Source of the DNA: a virus | Reading direction: 5' to 3' (one strand) | Virus record (IMG/VR): IMGVR_UViG_3300023184_000225 | Location: 1 to 45,087 of that record | Length of the DNA stretch: 45,087 bases | Shown here: piece after piece, positions 20,334 to 29,319 of the stretch | Layout: the number at the start of each line of letters is the position of its first letter | Numbering within the stretch: position 1 is the first letter of the stretch | Position numbers and translations under genes: made by a program | Notes under the pieces: model-generated | Told to the model about the DNA's origin: nothing | The model's database searches: none | The model's input: the letters and a program-made list of their open reading frames with translations, nothing else

Positions 20334-20341
20334 ACTAAATA
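20334..20341 (+). promoter_or_regulatory. Possible plus-strand late promoter box ACTAAATA
   Basis: ACTAAATA (two mismatches to TATAAATA) lies 4 nt before the ATG of the 54-aa HNH relic. It is the only candidate late promoter seen upstream of the plus-strand gp14-gp15-Nudix series. Confidence 0.35.
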
Positions 20342-20345
20342 CTGC

Positions 20346-20510
20346 ATGATCTTCAATGACAGCAAATACACACGTTGGTACAATCAAATTATCGAACGAG
20401 CAAAGTTTCGAATTTTGCCACGAGATGTTTATACAGAGAACCATCATATTATTCCCCGGAGCCTTAGAGGAGACAATAGCATAGACAAAATAGGAGAACA
20501 AATTGCCTAG
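20346..20510 (+). pseudogene. Truncated HNH endonuclease remnant (54 aa)
   Basis: The frame reads MIFNDSKYTRWYNQIIERAK followed by RDVYTENHHIIPRSLRGDN and stops soon after, at residue 54. The N-terminal part and E-x-HHIIPRSL-x-GDN are the hallmark of phage HNH homing endonucleases. Those normally continue with a L-x-x-L-T-x-x-EH-x-x-x-H segment that is absent here in all frames before gp14 begins. The last 8 bases overlap the gp14 start region. It is best read as a decayed or deleted homing endonuclease, or a short leader peptide coupled to gp14. Confidence 0.6.
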
Positions 20511-21885
20511 ACTTTCCATGTACAGGCCTAACCGGACGGCCGACTATCAATATTTTGACAAGATTATCGCCGAACAATATACTGTAGGAGGCGTCGATTG
20601 TTACTTGCACAAATACATGGGCCCAATCACAGACGGCCCAGGATATGCAGAAGGCAATAATGATGCCACATTGCCAATTTACAATGAAAGCAATCCGCTG
20701 TTTATTGAAGATTTGCTGTTGTTAGAAAACAGAGATCGCAAGTACGATCCTGATGTGTATGTCATGCGTGGTGTGTACAACACACAAGACATTGACTTTG
20801 ACTTGACGCAATTTGGTTTGTTTTTGAACAACGACACTATCTTTATCACGTTCCACTACAACAGAATGATTGATACCATGGGTAGAAAACTCATGAGTGG
20901 TGATGTATTGGAGCTGCCAAACTTACGTGATTATAATCCATTGGATTCAACCATACCCAGAGCACTGCCAAAGTTTTATGTGATACAAGATGCGGCATTT
21001 GCAAGTGAAGGCTTCAGTCAAACTTGGTTGCCACACTTGTGGCGTGTGAAGGCCACTCCCATGGTTAATGCACAGGAATACAATGAAATTACCAAGGAAC
21101 CTTTTGAACCAATCAACATCTGGGACGATGGAAACTTTTACCCTGGAGGCACCACAGTGCTAAGTGGAGATACCTATTACATCAGCAACAAAAATGTGCC
21201 ACCTGGAACGGACATTACCAATACAGAATACTGGACTGAAAAATCAAACCCTGCTACACTAGCAGACCGAATGAGTACCAGACCCAAAGATCTCCAAATC
21301 AACGATGCCATCCTGGTGCAAGCCGAAGCTGAAGTTCCAAAGTCAGGATTTGACGTTGTGAAATTTTACATTGTGGCCACCAACCCCGATGGCACTCCTG
21401 CCAATCCCAACTCAGCCACTTACACTGCTGACTACACATTCAGTGATGGATCAAGAACCGTGGCCAACGAAGGCAACAGTCCACGTGGAGATGGCTATAC
21501 TGCTGGCTACTTGACCGGCGATGGCAAAACTCCCAATGGTTTGCCGGTCACTGCTGGTGTTAACTTTCCAGTCACTCCATTGGCTGGACAGTATGCATTG
21601 AGACTGGATTACTTTCCCAATAGACTGTTTAGATTCAATGGAAGATCATGGGTTAAGATTGAAAGTGATGTTCGTACACAACTCACTCCGGGATCAAACA
21701 ACAATACTTTACGCTCCAGCTTTGTGAACAATACATACACTGTGAATACTACAGACCTTGGTCCAATCCCCAGCAGACAAAGTCTCAGCGAAGCGTTGCA
21801 ACCCAATATGGCCAACGGCGATCAAGGTGGAGATTTGGAACCAAATCCATATCCGCCAACACAACCAGGACAGAGATCAAGTTAA
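20503..21885 (+). CDS. gp14: Neck protein gp14-like
   Basis: The 460-residue protein shows the T4 gp14 pattern: an N-terminal VGGVDCYLHK (T4 MRGVECYYVPR), then FGLFLNNDTIFITFHYNRM (T4 FGMQVQDEVTLSINPNLF) and MSGDVLELPNL (T4 KEGDLIYFPM), followed by WRVKATPM. It is longer than T4 gp14 (256 aa) because of a C-terminal half with Gly/Asn/Pro-rich spacers. The start is TTG at 20503, supported by AGGAG with 6-nt spacing; the next ATG (20518) is too far from it. gp14 joins the filled head to the tail. It is followed after one base by gp15, on the plus strand, whereas the other morphogenesis genes are on the minus strand. Confidence 0.75.
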   Translation: MPRLSMYRPNRTADYQYFDKIIAEQYTVGGVDCYLHKYMGPITDGPGYAEGNNDATLPIYNESNPLFIEDLLLLENRDRKYDPDVYVMRGVYNTQDIDFDLTQFGLFLNNDTIFITFHYNRMIDTMGRKLMSGDVLELPNLRDYNPLDSTIPRALPKFYVIQDAAFASEGFSQTWLPHLWRVKATPMVNAQEYNEITKEPFEPINIWDDGNFYPGGTTVLSGDTYYISNKNVPPGTDITNTEYWTEKSNPATLADRMSTRPKDLQINDAILVQAEAEVPKSGFDVVKFYIVATNPDGTPANPNSATYTADYTFSDGSRTVANEGNSPRGDGYTAGYLTGDGKTPNGLPVTAGVNFPVTPLAGQYALRLDYFPNRLFRFNGRSWVKIESDVRTQLTPGSNNNTLRSSFVNNTYTVNTTDLGPIPSRQSLSEALQPNMANGDQGGDLEPNPYPPTQPGQRSS

Positions 21886-21886
21886 C

Positions 21887-23293
21887 ATGGCACAGATGTT
21901 TTTTTTCGACGAACAAATACGCAGATACCTGCTACAGTTCACACGCATGATCAGCTTGTTTGAAATTGAGTATGGGCGCAACGAACAAGGCACTAGAGAC
22001 CTAATTCGTGTGCCAGTACGCTATGGTGATGCCACACGACAAGCACAAACCATCATGCAGCAGAACTCTGCAAACTCTTTGCCAAGCACACCACTCATGA
22101 CATTTTACATTGCAGGACTGGACTATGATCGTCCAAGGATGCAAGAGCCTTATCACGTGAACAAGATGCAGGTGCGCCAACGCACATATGATCAGTCAAC
22201 TGACACATATGAAACCACACAAGGCAATGCGTTTACGATTGAAAGACTGATGCCAGTGCCATACAAGATGACCATTAACTTGGACATCTGGACATCAAAC
22301 ACCAATCAAAAAATGCAGTTGTTTGAACAAATTGCCACACTGTTCAACCCAGCATTGGAAATACAAAGCTCCGACAACTACATTGACTGGACTTCATTGA
22401 GTGTGGTGGAATTGGAACGTGTGCAGTGGTCATCAAGACAGATACCACAAGGCACAGAAAATCCCATTGACATCATGACACTGACATTTAACATTCCAAT
22501 TTGGATTTCGTCTCCGGCCAAAGTTAAAAAATTGGGTGTGGTGGAACGCATTATTGCATCAATTTACGATGCCAATGGTGATGCCAGCAATGCAGTTTTG
22601 GACAATGATCTGCTGCTGGGAACCAGACTCAAAGTCACACCATTTGGATATCAAGTGTTGTTGATGGATGGACAACTGCAAGTGTTGCAACCTTATGCTG
22701 TGATCAGCCAACCCAATACCAGCCTGGCTCCGTTTACATTCCCTGTGGTAGAAGCCACACAGATTACCTGGCCCACTGTGATTGAAGCATATGGTGTGTT
22801 GCGTCCCGGAATCAGTTATATTACACTAGACAATCCCTGGGATCCAGACAGTTCAATTGTGGGCACAATATCTATAAACCCTGCTGACGATCGATTGATT
22901 ATTTTTAATGTGGATCCTGATACCACACCACAAAACACACTAGACCCTATAGACTCTGTGATCAATCCACAGACGTCAGCACCCGAAGATGGCTTGGATT
23001 CAAGCCTAACTGGACAGCGATACCTGCTCACACAAGGCACAGGCAACACCAACAACATGCAGAACCCCTTGGCCTGGCAAGGTACCAGCGGACAACCCTT
23101 GTTGGCCAATGCCAATGACATCATTGAGTACAACGGCACACGATGGGTTGTGGTGTTTGACAGTCAAAATCTAGCAGATGTGCAGTATGTGACCAATCTT
23201 ACCACTGGCATACAGTACAAATGGACCAGCACAGAGTGGGTGAAAAGCATTGACGGATTGTATGCGGGAGGCTCGTGGAATCTGATATTATAA
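21887..23293 (+). CDS. gp15: Tail completion and sheath stabiliser protein gp15
   Basis: The N-terminus FFFDEQIRRYLLQFTRMISLF, then LIRVPVRYGD, matches T4 gp15 (FYNSSFRRYATLMGDLFSNI, IRVPITYAS). The region PVPYKMTINLDIWTSNTNQKMQLFEQ matches PSPIKMIYELSIFTRYEDDMFQ. gp15 caps the tail and forms the head-docking ring. It is 468 residues, against 272 in T4; the extra sequence is a C-terminal extension ending in a beta-rich segment, DIIEYNGTRWVVVFD, with WTSTEWVKS. The ATG at 21887 follows the gp14 stop by one base. Its end overlaps the Nudix gene start. Confidence 0.88.
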   Translation: MAQMFFFDEQIRRYLLQFTRMISLFEIEYGRNEQGTRDLIRVPVRYGDATRQAQTIMQQNSANSLPSTPLMTFYIAGLDYDRPRMQEPYHVNKMQVRQRTYDQSTDTYETTQGNAFTIERLMPVPYKMTINLDIWTSNTNQKMQLFEQIATLFNPALEIQSSDNYIDWTSLSVVELERVQWSSRQIPQGTENPIDIMTLTFNIPIWISSPAKVKKLGVVERIIASIYDANGDASNAVLDNDLLLGTRLKVTPFGYQVLLMDGQLQVLQPYAVISQPNTSLAPFTFPVVEATQITWPTVIEAYGVLRPGISYITLDNPWDPDSSIVGTISINPADDRLIIFNVDPDTTPQNTLDPIDSVINPQTSAPEDGLDSSLTGQRYLLTQGTGNTNNMQNPLAWQGTSGQPLLANANDIIEYNGTRWVVVFDSQNLADVQYVTNLTTGIQYKWTSTEWVKSIDGLYAGGSWNLIL

Positions 23294-23715
23294 AAGCAGT
23301 GGGTGTGTGGTTCTACTGTGCTAGAACTCAGCGTTATCTTTATCTGCTGAGGAACGATTCAAAGTATCCCAACACCTGGGGGCTGGCTGGTGGCAAGGCC
23401 GAACCTGGTGAAAACTTACTGGAGTCTGTGGAAAGAGAATGCACAGAAGAACTGGGCAGCATGCCTGAATGTCACAAACTTGTGCCTATTGAAAAATTCA
23501 CTTCACCAGATGGCATGTTTGAATATCATACTTTCTGGTGCCAAGTTGACTATGAGTTTGTGCCGGAGCTCAATCATGAGCACTGGGGATATGCCTGGAT
23601 TGCGTCCGGACATTGGCCTAGACCATTGCATCCTGGCCTGTGGAACACAGTGAATTTACAAGCAGTGCAACAGAAACTAACTGCTATGGAATCAGCAGAA
23701 CTGTTGGTCAGTTAA
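23275..23715 (+). CDS. Nudix hydrolase
   Basis: The 146-residue protein has a complete Nudix box G40-x5-E46-x7-R54-E55-C-x-E58-E59-L-G61, the metal-binding loop that hydrolyses nucleoside diphosphates linked to another group. The flanking strand RYLYLLRNDSKYPNTWGLAGG is typical. Substrates cannot be told from sequence; phage Nudix enzymes act on ADP-ribose, dinucleoside polyphosphates or oxidised dNTPs. The start is GTG at 23275, overlapping the gp15 end by 19 bases and preceded by GGGAGG. It ends tail-to-tail with the fibre gene, the two stops sharing TTAA. Confidence 0.92.
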   Translation: MESDIIKAVGVWFYCARTQRYLYLLRNDSKYPNTWGLAGGKAEPGENLLESVERECTEELGSMPECHKLVPIEKFTSPDGMFEYHTFWCQVDYEFVPELNHEHWGYAWIASGHWPRPLHPGLWNTVNLQAVQQKLTAMESAELLVS

Positions 23716-26700
23716 AATAGCATGAACATGTTTCCGGTGGCGCCACCAGGAAATAACCAACCAGTATTGTTGCCTTGATCTACGTTGGTTGGATCGGTTG
23801 CATTCCATATTGCGCCACCAGTTGCAGCACTGTCTTTGATGCTCAAGTAGGTGACTAGAAATGTGCCGCTTGCAGCAGATATTGTGGCCTGAGAACCACT
23901 GGTACTAGATTGCAAATACTTCATTGTAGTACCGGTAGTAACAAATGAACCCACAATATTGGTAGTACCGCTAAAGAACCTTATAATGCCACCATTGGTA
24001 ATTGTTAATGCTCTTAAACTTGACATGACTAATGCATCTTGAAAATTGAGTGAGTTTGTACCCACAGTGGTAAATGTAATTGGAAAATTAATAGTTCTGC
24101 CACTGGTTGTTACGTTTCTTCCAGTGGTAGGAGCAAACGTCAATGCAGATGTGGTGCTGGTAGTATTGACTGAACCACCCAAGACAAGATTACCATATAA
24201 CGTTAATCCTGTGCCTGTAGAGAGTGTTCCTGCCCAACCGTCACTGAGACTCATGTCTTTCCATGCACCTTGTATTGCAACTGTGTCTGTTGCAGCAGGA
24301 TTAATATAGATATTGCGAGCGGCATTAGTGTCCACGTTATTAGTAGAGATCGCTATCAGATACGTATCAGCTGCTGTAAAGTTTGTTAGTATAATAGTCC
24401 GAGTACCAACTGCACCTGCATATGACAAATTGAAATATAATGAAGTACTAAGAGTAAGATTTGTCGCATTTAATTGCATTATAGTTGCATTGTTGGTGGC
24501 AATTGTCCAACCAGCGCCCAGCAGTGAGTTGTTTCCACTAACTTCTCTAACGCCTGACCCCGAACTGTCCAAACTAGTACATGTAATTGCAACATAACCC
24601 TCTAGATAAATGCCGCCTGTAGAGTGAGTAAATGTACTACACCCAATAGCATTCTGAAAACTCGTGGTGCCAACTATTGATGCTCCTGACACTGCACCCG
24701 ACACCTGTAGGGTTCCTAGAGTTTTACTGTTACCGTAAACATTTTGTGTTCCTTGTGATTTTAATATAACATTGAGACCGGTATACGTGCCTGTTGAAAA
24801 AAGCTGAACAGTATCTCCATAAATCTGTATCGAAGAGCCTGTCACAGTTGACGTCCCCCCGGTAAAATTAAGAGAGTAAATTTGACTGCTAGTACTAAAA
24901 GTTACTGCACCAGACCCTGCTGGAAAAGTAAATGTAGGCAGTCCAGTAAATCCAGATGAAATGTTGTTTGTACTGCAACTGCTGATAGTAGCAGTTGCAT
25001 TAAGTGATCTTGTGAACCCACCCGAGCCTGTTATTGTAAAATTGGCTGCATCAGGAGCATTGTAGATTACAGTTGCTGCTGTGGTTGATATTAGCGGGCA
25101 CTGAGAAGAGCCCAACGCCAATGTTCTTGTGTAAACAGAAGGCGAGGGCACCGTGAACGTAGTCATGGATAATGTGTTATCGTTTGTTTGTAAAGTTCCA
25201 TATGTCAGTGTGAGTCCACCTGCTGAGGCTGTGCCACAGGTTAACGCACCACTCAATGATAGAGTTGATCCTGGTGCATTTACTGTTAATGAAGCAATTA
25301 TTCTGCTATTTGTAGTAAGGGTATCTGTTCCACCTGAGCCATAATAGGTCATGGTCACTAGTGACCATGAGCCAGTTCCAAGTGTTGCATTGCCATACAG
25401 AAAGAATGACGTAGTGGGAAAAGTTGTGGTGGCACTCCCAAACTCTAGCTTTTTAAAATGACTGCCACCAAGATCAAGCGATGCAGTAGACATAGTGCCT
25501 GTTGCTGTGTAGGGTGCCGCTGTGGTAGCTGATGCTCCTGAGGTTGTGCCCCATGTGAGTATGCCGCCTGAGTTATTTGATTGTCCAAACCCACCTGCAC
25601 CAGTGGAATCAAAATTATCAATAGTGGTAGCATTCAGCTTTGCGGTTGCTGTGGTCTGATTAAGCAATATACGATACACATCAAAATCAATACCTCGGAC
25701 GTTGGTATAACTGCTTCTAAACATGCCCACAAAAAAGTCTGCTGACAGCTGAATGCGACCTTTTACCAATTGAACTACATTAGTACTACCAGATGTTGTC
25801 GGAGGGTTGGTTATCAACATTGTGGTTTGTGTGCCATTGGTAGCTTGAGGCAATATTATACCAATACCATCTGAAAGACTTTTACTCTGAGCATTAAATG
25901 TAGCCGTGGTTGTGTCTTGGTCAACAAATCGATAAAACGTCATCAATAAACTGCCGTAGGTGCCAGTGGCATTAAAAGTACAGTCTCCTGCTATAAACAC
26001 ACCAAATCCGCCAGCTCGACTAGTGGTAGTGAGAGTGCCAGCACTGGCCGGTGTTCCGGTGTACCCTGTAAAATCTAAATTGTTTACTGTGCAGTATATG
26101 TTTAAAGTGAGAGCAGCAGAGCCGCCTGTAATACTGAGATTTGGTGCGTTATATGGATACATTTCTGACGCATTATCAACAGCAGTTCCAATTGCCATTG
26201 TAGTAGTGACTCCCATACTACGACGGAATCCACCTGTTGCTCCTGCTGCTATGGCATTGTAAGGATTGGCACGCGGGCAATCGCACCGCCAGTTTGTTCC
26301 AGAAATATTAACCGCAGTATCACCAGCAACAGTACCTATTAAAGTGAAACTTCCTCCTGTTCTAAAATACACATCTCGTGCGCTCACAACACTGGAGGCA
26401 GTGTATCTAGAAAGAGACCAGGTATACCCATTTAAGTCAATCGCGCCTGCTGTGTGGGTGATGCCGGCAGTGGTATTATTCTGAGTGACGTTGCTGTTCA
26501 ACGTCCATGTACATCCAACACCATTAAATATGATTACTGATCCCGGCCAAGCAATTCCGTTATGATTTATAGTGCCGCCGTTCAGGCCGGCATTATTAAG
26601 AAACTGTGTGGTTCCTGTACCCGTTATGGCAAAGTTTGTTGCACTGTTATACCATGAGCCATTGATATTCATAGATGATGTGCCGCGTGCTAATGTGCAT

Positions 26701-26915
26701 ACGCCATCTGCGGCAAAACTAATGCTTCGACAATTTACTGTAGCCGACACTGTGATAGTAAATGCCCCAGTTCCTGTGTTGGAGTTGGCGTCAATATAAA
26801 CATCATCGTTAGCAGTTGGTAGTGAAGCGCCGCCTGCGCCGCCAGATGTAGCAGACCAGTTGGTAGTGGTAGTAGCCCAAGTGCCTGTGCCGCCTCTCCA
26901 ATATCTATCTGCCAT
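23712..26915 (-). CDS. Beta-rich tail fibre / adhesin, 1067 aa
   Basis: MADRYWRGGTGTWATTTTNW followed by SATSGGAGGASLPTANDDVYID is the typical opening of aquatic-phage fibre proteins. The C-terminus LSIKDSAATGGAIWNATDPT, NVDQGNNTGWLF is the matching end. Between them lie repeating Thr/Ser/Asn/Gly-rich strands with a beta-helix look. There is no catalytic motif and no module shared with the giant repeat fibres. It is last in the fibre operon, 11 nt after the 58-aa gene, with AAGGA before the ATG. It likely makes a separate receptor-binding spike or fibre; this is inferred from its end signatures. Confidence 0.8.
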   Translation of the reverse strand: MADRYWRGGTGTWATTTTNWSATSGGAGGASLPTANDDVYIDANSNTGTGAFTITVSATVNCRSISFAADGVCTLARGTSSMNINGSWYNSATNFAITGTGTTQFLNNAGLNGGTINHNGIAWPGSVIIFNGVGCTWTLNSNVTQNNTTAGITHTAGAIDLNGYTWSLSRYTASSVVSARDVYFRTGGSFTLIGTVAGDTAVNISGTNWRCDCPRANPYNAIAAGATGGFRRSMGVTTTMAIGTAVDNASEMYPYNAPNLSITGGSAALTLNIYCTVNNLDFTGYTGTPASAGTLTTTSRAGGFGVFIAGDCTFNATGTYGSLLMTFYRFVDQDTTTATFNAQSKSLSDGIGIILPQATNGTQTTMLITNPPTTSGSTNVVQLVKGRIQLSADFFVGMFRSSYTNVRGIDFDVYRILLNQTTATAKLNATTIDNFDSTGAGGFGQSNNSGGILTWGTTSGASATTAAPYTATGTMSTASLDLGGSHFKKLEFGSATTTFPTTSFFLYGNATLGTGSWSLVTMTYYGSGGTDTLTTNSRIIASLTVNAPGSTLSLSGALTCGTASAGGLTLTYGTLQTNDNTLSMTTFTVPSPSVYTRTLALGSSQCPLISTTAATVIYNAPDAANFTITGSGGFTRSLNATATISSCSTNNISSGFTGLPTFTFPAGSGAVTFSTSSQIYSLNFTGGTSTVTGSSIQIYGDTVQLFSTGTYTGLNVILKSQGTQNVYGNSKTLGTLQVSGAVSGASIVGTTSFQNAIGCSTFTHSTGGIYLEGYVAITCTSLDSSGSGVREVSGNNSLLGAGWTIATNNATIMQLNATNLTLSTSLYFNLSYAGAVGTRTIILTNFTAADTYLIAISTNNVDTNAARNIYINPAATDTVAIQGAWKDMSLSDGWAGTLSTGTGLTLYGNLVLGGSVNTTSTTSALTFAPTTGRNVTTSGRTINFPITFTTVGTNSLNFQDALVMSSLRALTITNGGIIRFFSGTTNIVGSFVTTGTTMKYLQSSTSGSQATISAASGTFLVTYLSIKDSAATGGAIWNATDPTNVDQGNNTGWLFPGGATGNMFMLF

Positions 26916-26926
26916 TTAAAATTTCC

Positions 26927-27103
26927 TTAAAGCGGGTTAACAGAAAACTCTTCTGAAAAACAATGTCTAAACCACTCCGAGACTCTTTTTAGTTTTTCAG
27001 CTTCAATCTCTTCTTCAGTCCTGATCTGATCATCTGGGTATACAATACAATCTGTATATGGACCGTATTTTGTTTCAATTGTGTATTTGACTTGTTGCAT
27101 CAT
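26927..27103 (-). CDS. Small acidic protein between fibre genes, 58 aa
   Basis: The short frame MMQQVKYTIETKYGPYTDCI, then VYPDDQIRTEEEIEAEKLKR, ends FSEEFSVNPL. It looks like a beta-strand pair followed by a charged helix. Two adjacent ATGs (27103, 27100) are possible, and AGAGG favours the second. A longer frame to 27148 would overlap the upstream fibre gene and is rejected. It fits the gap between two fibre genes with 11-nt spacing on both sides. It may be a fibre assembly helper or a small host-directed protein; no family recognised. Confidence 0.6.
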   Translation of the reverse strand: MMQQVKYTIETKYGPYTDCIVYPDDQIRTEEEIEAEKLKRVSEWFRHCFSEEFSVNPL

Positions 27104-27114
27104 GCCCTCTTTAA

Positions 27115-27819
27115 TTAAGTCTGTGTGCTTACTGCAATTACATCCCATCGAGTGTTTGTTGAATTATACACACACCCTACATAGACCATTTTGTTGGCTG
27201 TGGTTGCGGTTGGCAGAGTTACCCCAATGGCAGTATATGTAGCGTTCCAGGTAAGAGTCCTAGAAGTGTTGTTGTCTATAATTCTAAACAATATTTTATT
27301 TCCATCCACAGGGCTACCTGTGGGTGCATTGATGGTTAGATTGGCAGCCAATGCTGTGTAGTTGTATTGATCGTACACAGCAATGTTTGGAGTAACCGAC
27401 GCATTTGATGTGGTGGTAATGGTTCGCGGATTGATCAATCCCACAATGCCACCAACAGCACTGATATTCCCAACAGTGATATTGCCAGTGGCTGAGATCA
27501 ATCCGGCTGTTAGGATATTGCCACCAGTCACATTACCTGTAACCGATACCACAGCACCTGTATGACTGGCCACGTTTACTATATTTGTAAACATACCGTT
27601 GTTAGCAGTAACGTTACCAGTTACCGATACTACAGCACCTGTGTGGCTGGCCACGTTTACTATATTTGTAAACATACCGTTATTGGCTGTGACGTTGCCA
27701 GTTGCTGAAAATAGCCCAGCGGTAAGCAAATTGCCACCCGTTACGTTGCCCACGGCTGTGACAAACGTGTCTATTGTGATGTTGCCGTAAATTCTTGTAC
27801 CGGATTCTAGTTTTGCCAT
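27115..27819 (-). CDS. Short fibre protein with shared repeat modules, 234 aa
   Basis: The N-terminus MAKLESGTRIYGNITIDTFV leads into three copies of the module ANNGMFTNIVNVASHTGAVV or its variant with GGN(L/I)LTAGL, the same 27-residue units as the giant fibre. The C-terminal domain (~145-234), with YNYTALAANLTINAPTGSPV, then GNKILFRIIDNNTSRTLTWN and VGCVYNSTNTRWDVIAV, is a common aquatic-phage fibre end domain. An AATAAATA late box lies 7 nt before the ATG with no ribosome site. It is likely a short tail fibre or fibre-tip segment; assembly with the larger fibres through the common module is plausible. Confidence 0.8.
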   Translation of the reverse strand: MAKLESGTRIYGNITIDTFVTAVGNVTGGNLLTAGLFSATGNVTANNGMFTNIVNVASHTGAVVSVTGNVTANNGMFTNIVNVASHTGAVVSVTGNVTGGNILTAGLISATGNITVGNISAVGGIVGLINPRTITTTSNASVTPNIAVYDQYNYTALAANLTINAPTGSPVDGNKILFRIIDNNTSRTLTWNATYTAIGVTLPTATTANKMVYVGCVYNSTNTRWDVIAVSTQT

Positions 27820-27826
27820 AGTTGTG

Positions 27827-27834
27827 TATTTATT
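27827..27834 (-). promoter_or_regulatory. T4-type late promoter box AATAAATA
   Basis: AATAAATA lies 7 nt before the ATG of the 234-aa fibre gene, the same spacing as the box at 1708. It predicts a 2-nt leader and provides an internal late promoter for the distal fibre genes. Confidence 0.55.
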
Positions 27835-27845
27835 ATCTGTGCTTG

Positions 27846-29318
27846 TTATGAATTAAATGGTCCAGAAGCAGTCCAGGCAACTGTATTATTGTTGGTCACT
27901 GCGAATGCGTTTGGGCTGTTGTCCGTAATAAAGTTGGCGGAGTCAATCACATTCAACAACAACTGTGTGTTGGTGATAGATGCCAACACTGACTGTGGTG
28001 GAGTAAATGTTGTGGTATATAATCCTTCACCTTTGAGTATTCTAAAATTGCTAATATAGCCGTTTGACACTGCACCTGCATTATAGTTTGCCCCAATTCG
28101 TATGGCTGCTGTTGCAATATTTTGTGTGTCTGTGTATGTTGAGCCAGACTGAGTTCCATTGACATACATTTTGGTCACACCAGAAATTCTAACATACGCA
28201 ATATGATACCATGTGTTAAAACTCAACGAAGATCCGGTAATTTGATTTACCCCCTGAGGTCTATACACCGGCACAGGTGGATTGCCTGATATATTCATAT
28301 TAAGTCCATTGCCAGTTTGAGTTGTTCTAGAATCGTAAAAGTTAATTCCTGTTGATGAGGCATTGACATAAAACCAACATTCTATAGTAAAATCGCCTGT
28401 GCCGTACCCAAATGCAGCATTACTGGCTATGCTTAGGTATTGACCTGCTGTGTCGTTGAACGCAATGGCACCGGCAGTCAAACTGACTTCGTCAAAATCA
28501 GCTGCAACTTGCAGGATACCAGTACTGGTCAGTCGTTGTGGAGTGTTCACAGTAAACGGTTCGCCTGATCCACTGGTTGGTGTGCTGACTTTGGTCACGG
28601 TGAAATTGTTTGTGCTATAGTCAAAAAATGCACCACCTGTGTAGGGCGTGGGCAACAGCAGTTGCGTGCCGGTAACATTTCCTAACGGTGCTGATGGTAC
28701 TGGAATGGTTGCTCCTGTGTACATGCCTGCACCTGTTATCAGTCTAAAATTTGAAATAGATCCTGCCAGGCCGTTGGTTCCTCCGACTCTACATCCCACA
28801 CTGTAGTTTGCAGTAGGAGCACCAAATGATGTGGCGTCTGTTTGATTGATGGTTCTGGTTCCGTTAAAGTATGCTTGTACTGTGGTGCCTGTGCGAGACA
28901 CTGCCACATGGTTCCAAGCGTTGGTTGGTATACTGGCATCTGCCACAATCAAGTACGATGTTCCGCCATAGGCATCATAACTCAGGCCCGAACTTGATCC
29001 GCGTTTTAAAATTCTAAAAGTGGTATTGGTCTGCGATTCCCAAAAATCAATTTCTGTTGATGGCACCGAAGACAGGTAAAAGAAAAATTCAACTGTGAAG
29101 TCTCCAGGCAAGGCAAATACAGAACTGTTGCCAACTGTGACACCTTGACTGCCTGACAGTATCCAGCTACCCGGCACAAAAGAAATTTCGTCAAATTGTG
29201 CGGCATAAACAACAGTTGATGTGGTACGAAATGTTGCTGGAGAGATAGAAGTTTCCTCGTCAAACTCGCCGCTGACTAATAATGACCCGGATGATATTAT
29301 TCTTGAAGCTGTTGCCAT
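27846..29318 (-). CDS. Double LamG/concanavalin-like lectin-domain protein
   Basis: The 490-residue protein has two LamG-type jelly-roll domains, ~40-215 and ~280-470. Each shows the family run: FTVEFFFYLSS, WNHVAVSRTGTTVQAYFNGT and ISNFRLITGAGMYTG in the first; FTIECWFYVNASS, WYHIAYVRISGVTKMYVNGT and ISNFRILKGEGLYTT in the second. Each is preceded by a short copy of a linker (SGSLLVSGEFDEETSISP; TGILQVAADFDEVSLTAG). LamG domains bind carbohydrates, so this is a likely receptor-binding protein for a surface glycan. It begins 1 nt after the giant fibre stop and has no own ribosome site, suggesting coupled translation. Confidence 0.85.
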   Translation of the reverse strand: MATASRIISSGSLLVSGEFDEETSISPATFRTTSTVVYAAQFDEISFVPGSWILSGSQGVTVGNSSVFALPGDFTVEFFFYLSSVPSTEIDFWESQTNTTFRILKRGSSSGLSYDAYGGTSYLIVADASIPTNAWNHVAVSRTGTTVQAYFNGTRTINQTDATSFGAPTANYSVGCRVGGTNGLAGSISNFRLITGAGMYTGATIPVPSAPLGNVTGTQLLLPTPYTGGAFFDYSTNNFTVTKVSTPTSGSGEPFTVNTPQRLTSTGILQVAADFDEVSLTAGAIAFNDTAGQYLSIASNAAFGYGTGDFTIECWFYVNASSTGINFYDSRTTQTGNGLNMNISGNPPVPVYRPQGVNQITGSSLSFNTWYHIAYVRISGVTKMYVNGTQSGSTYTDTQNIATAAIRIGANYNAGAVSNGYISNFRILKGEGLYTTTFTPPQSVLASITNTQLLLNVIDSANFITDNSPNAFAVTNNNTVAWTASGPFNS

Positions 29319-29319
29319 T

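Noticed and set aside
22816-23139. 107-aa minus-strand frame opposite gp15
   Set aside because: It is a shadow of a well-supported gene, with no promoter or ribosome site.
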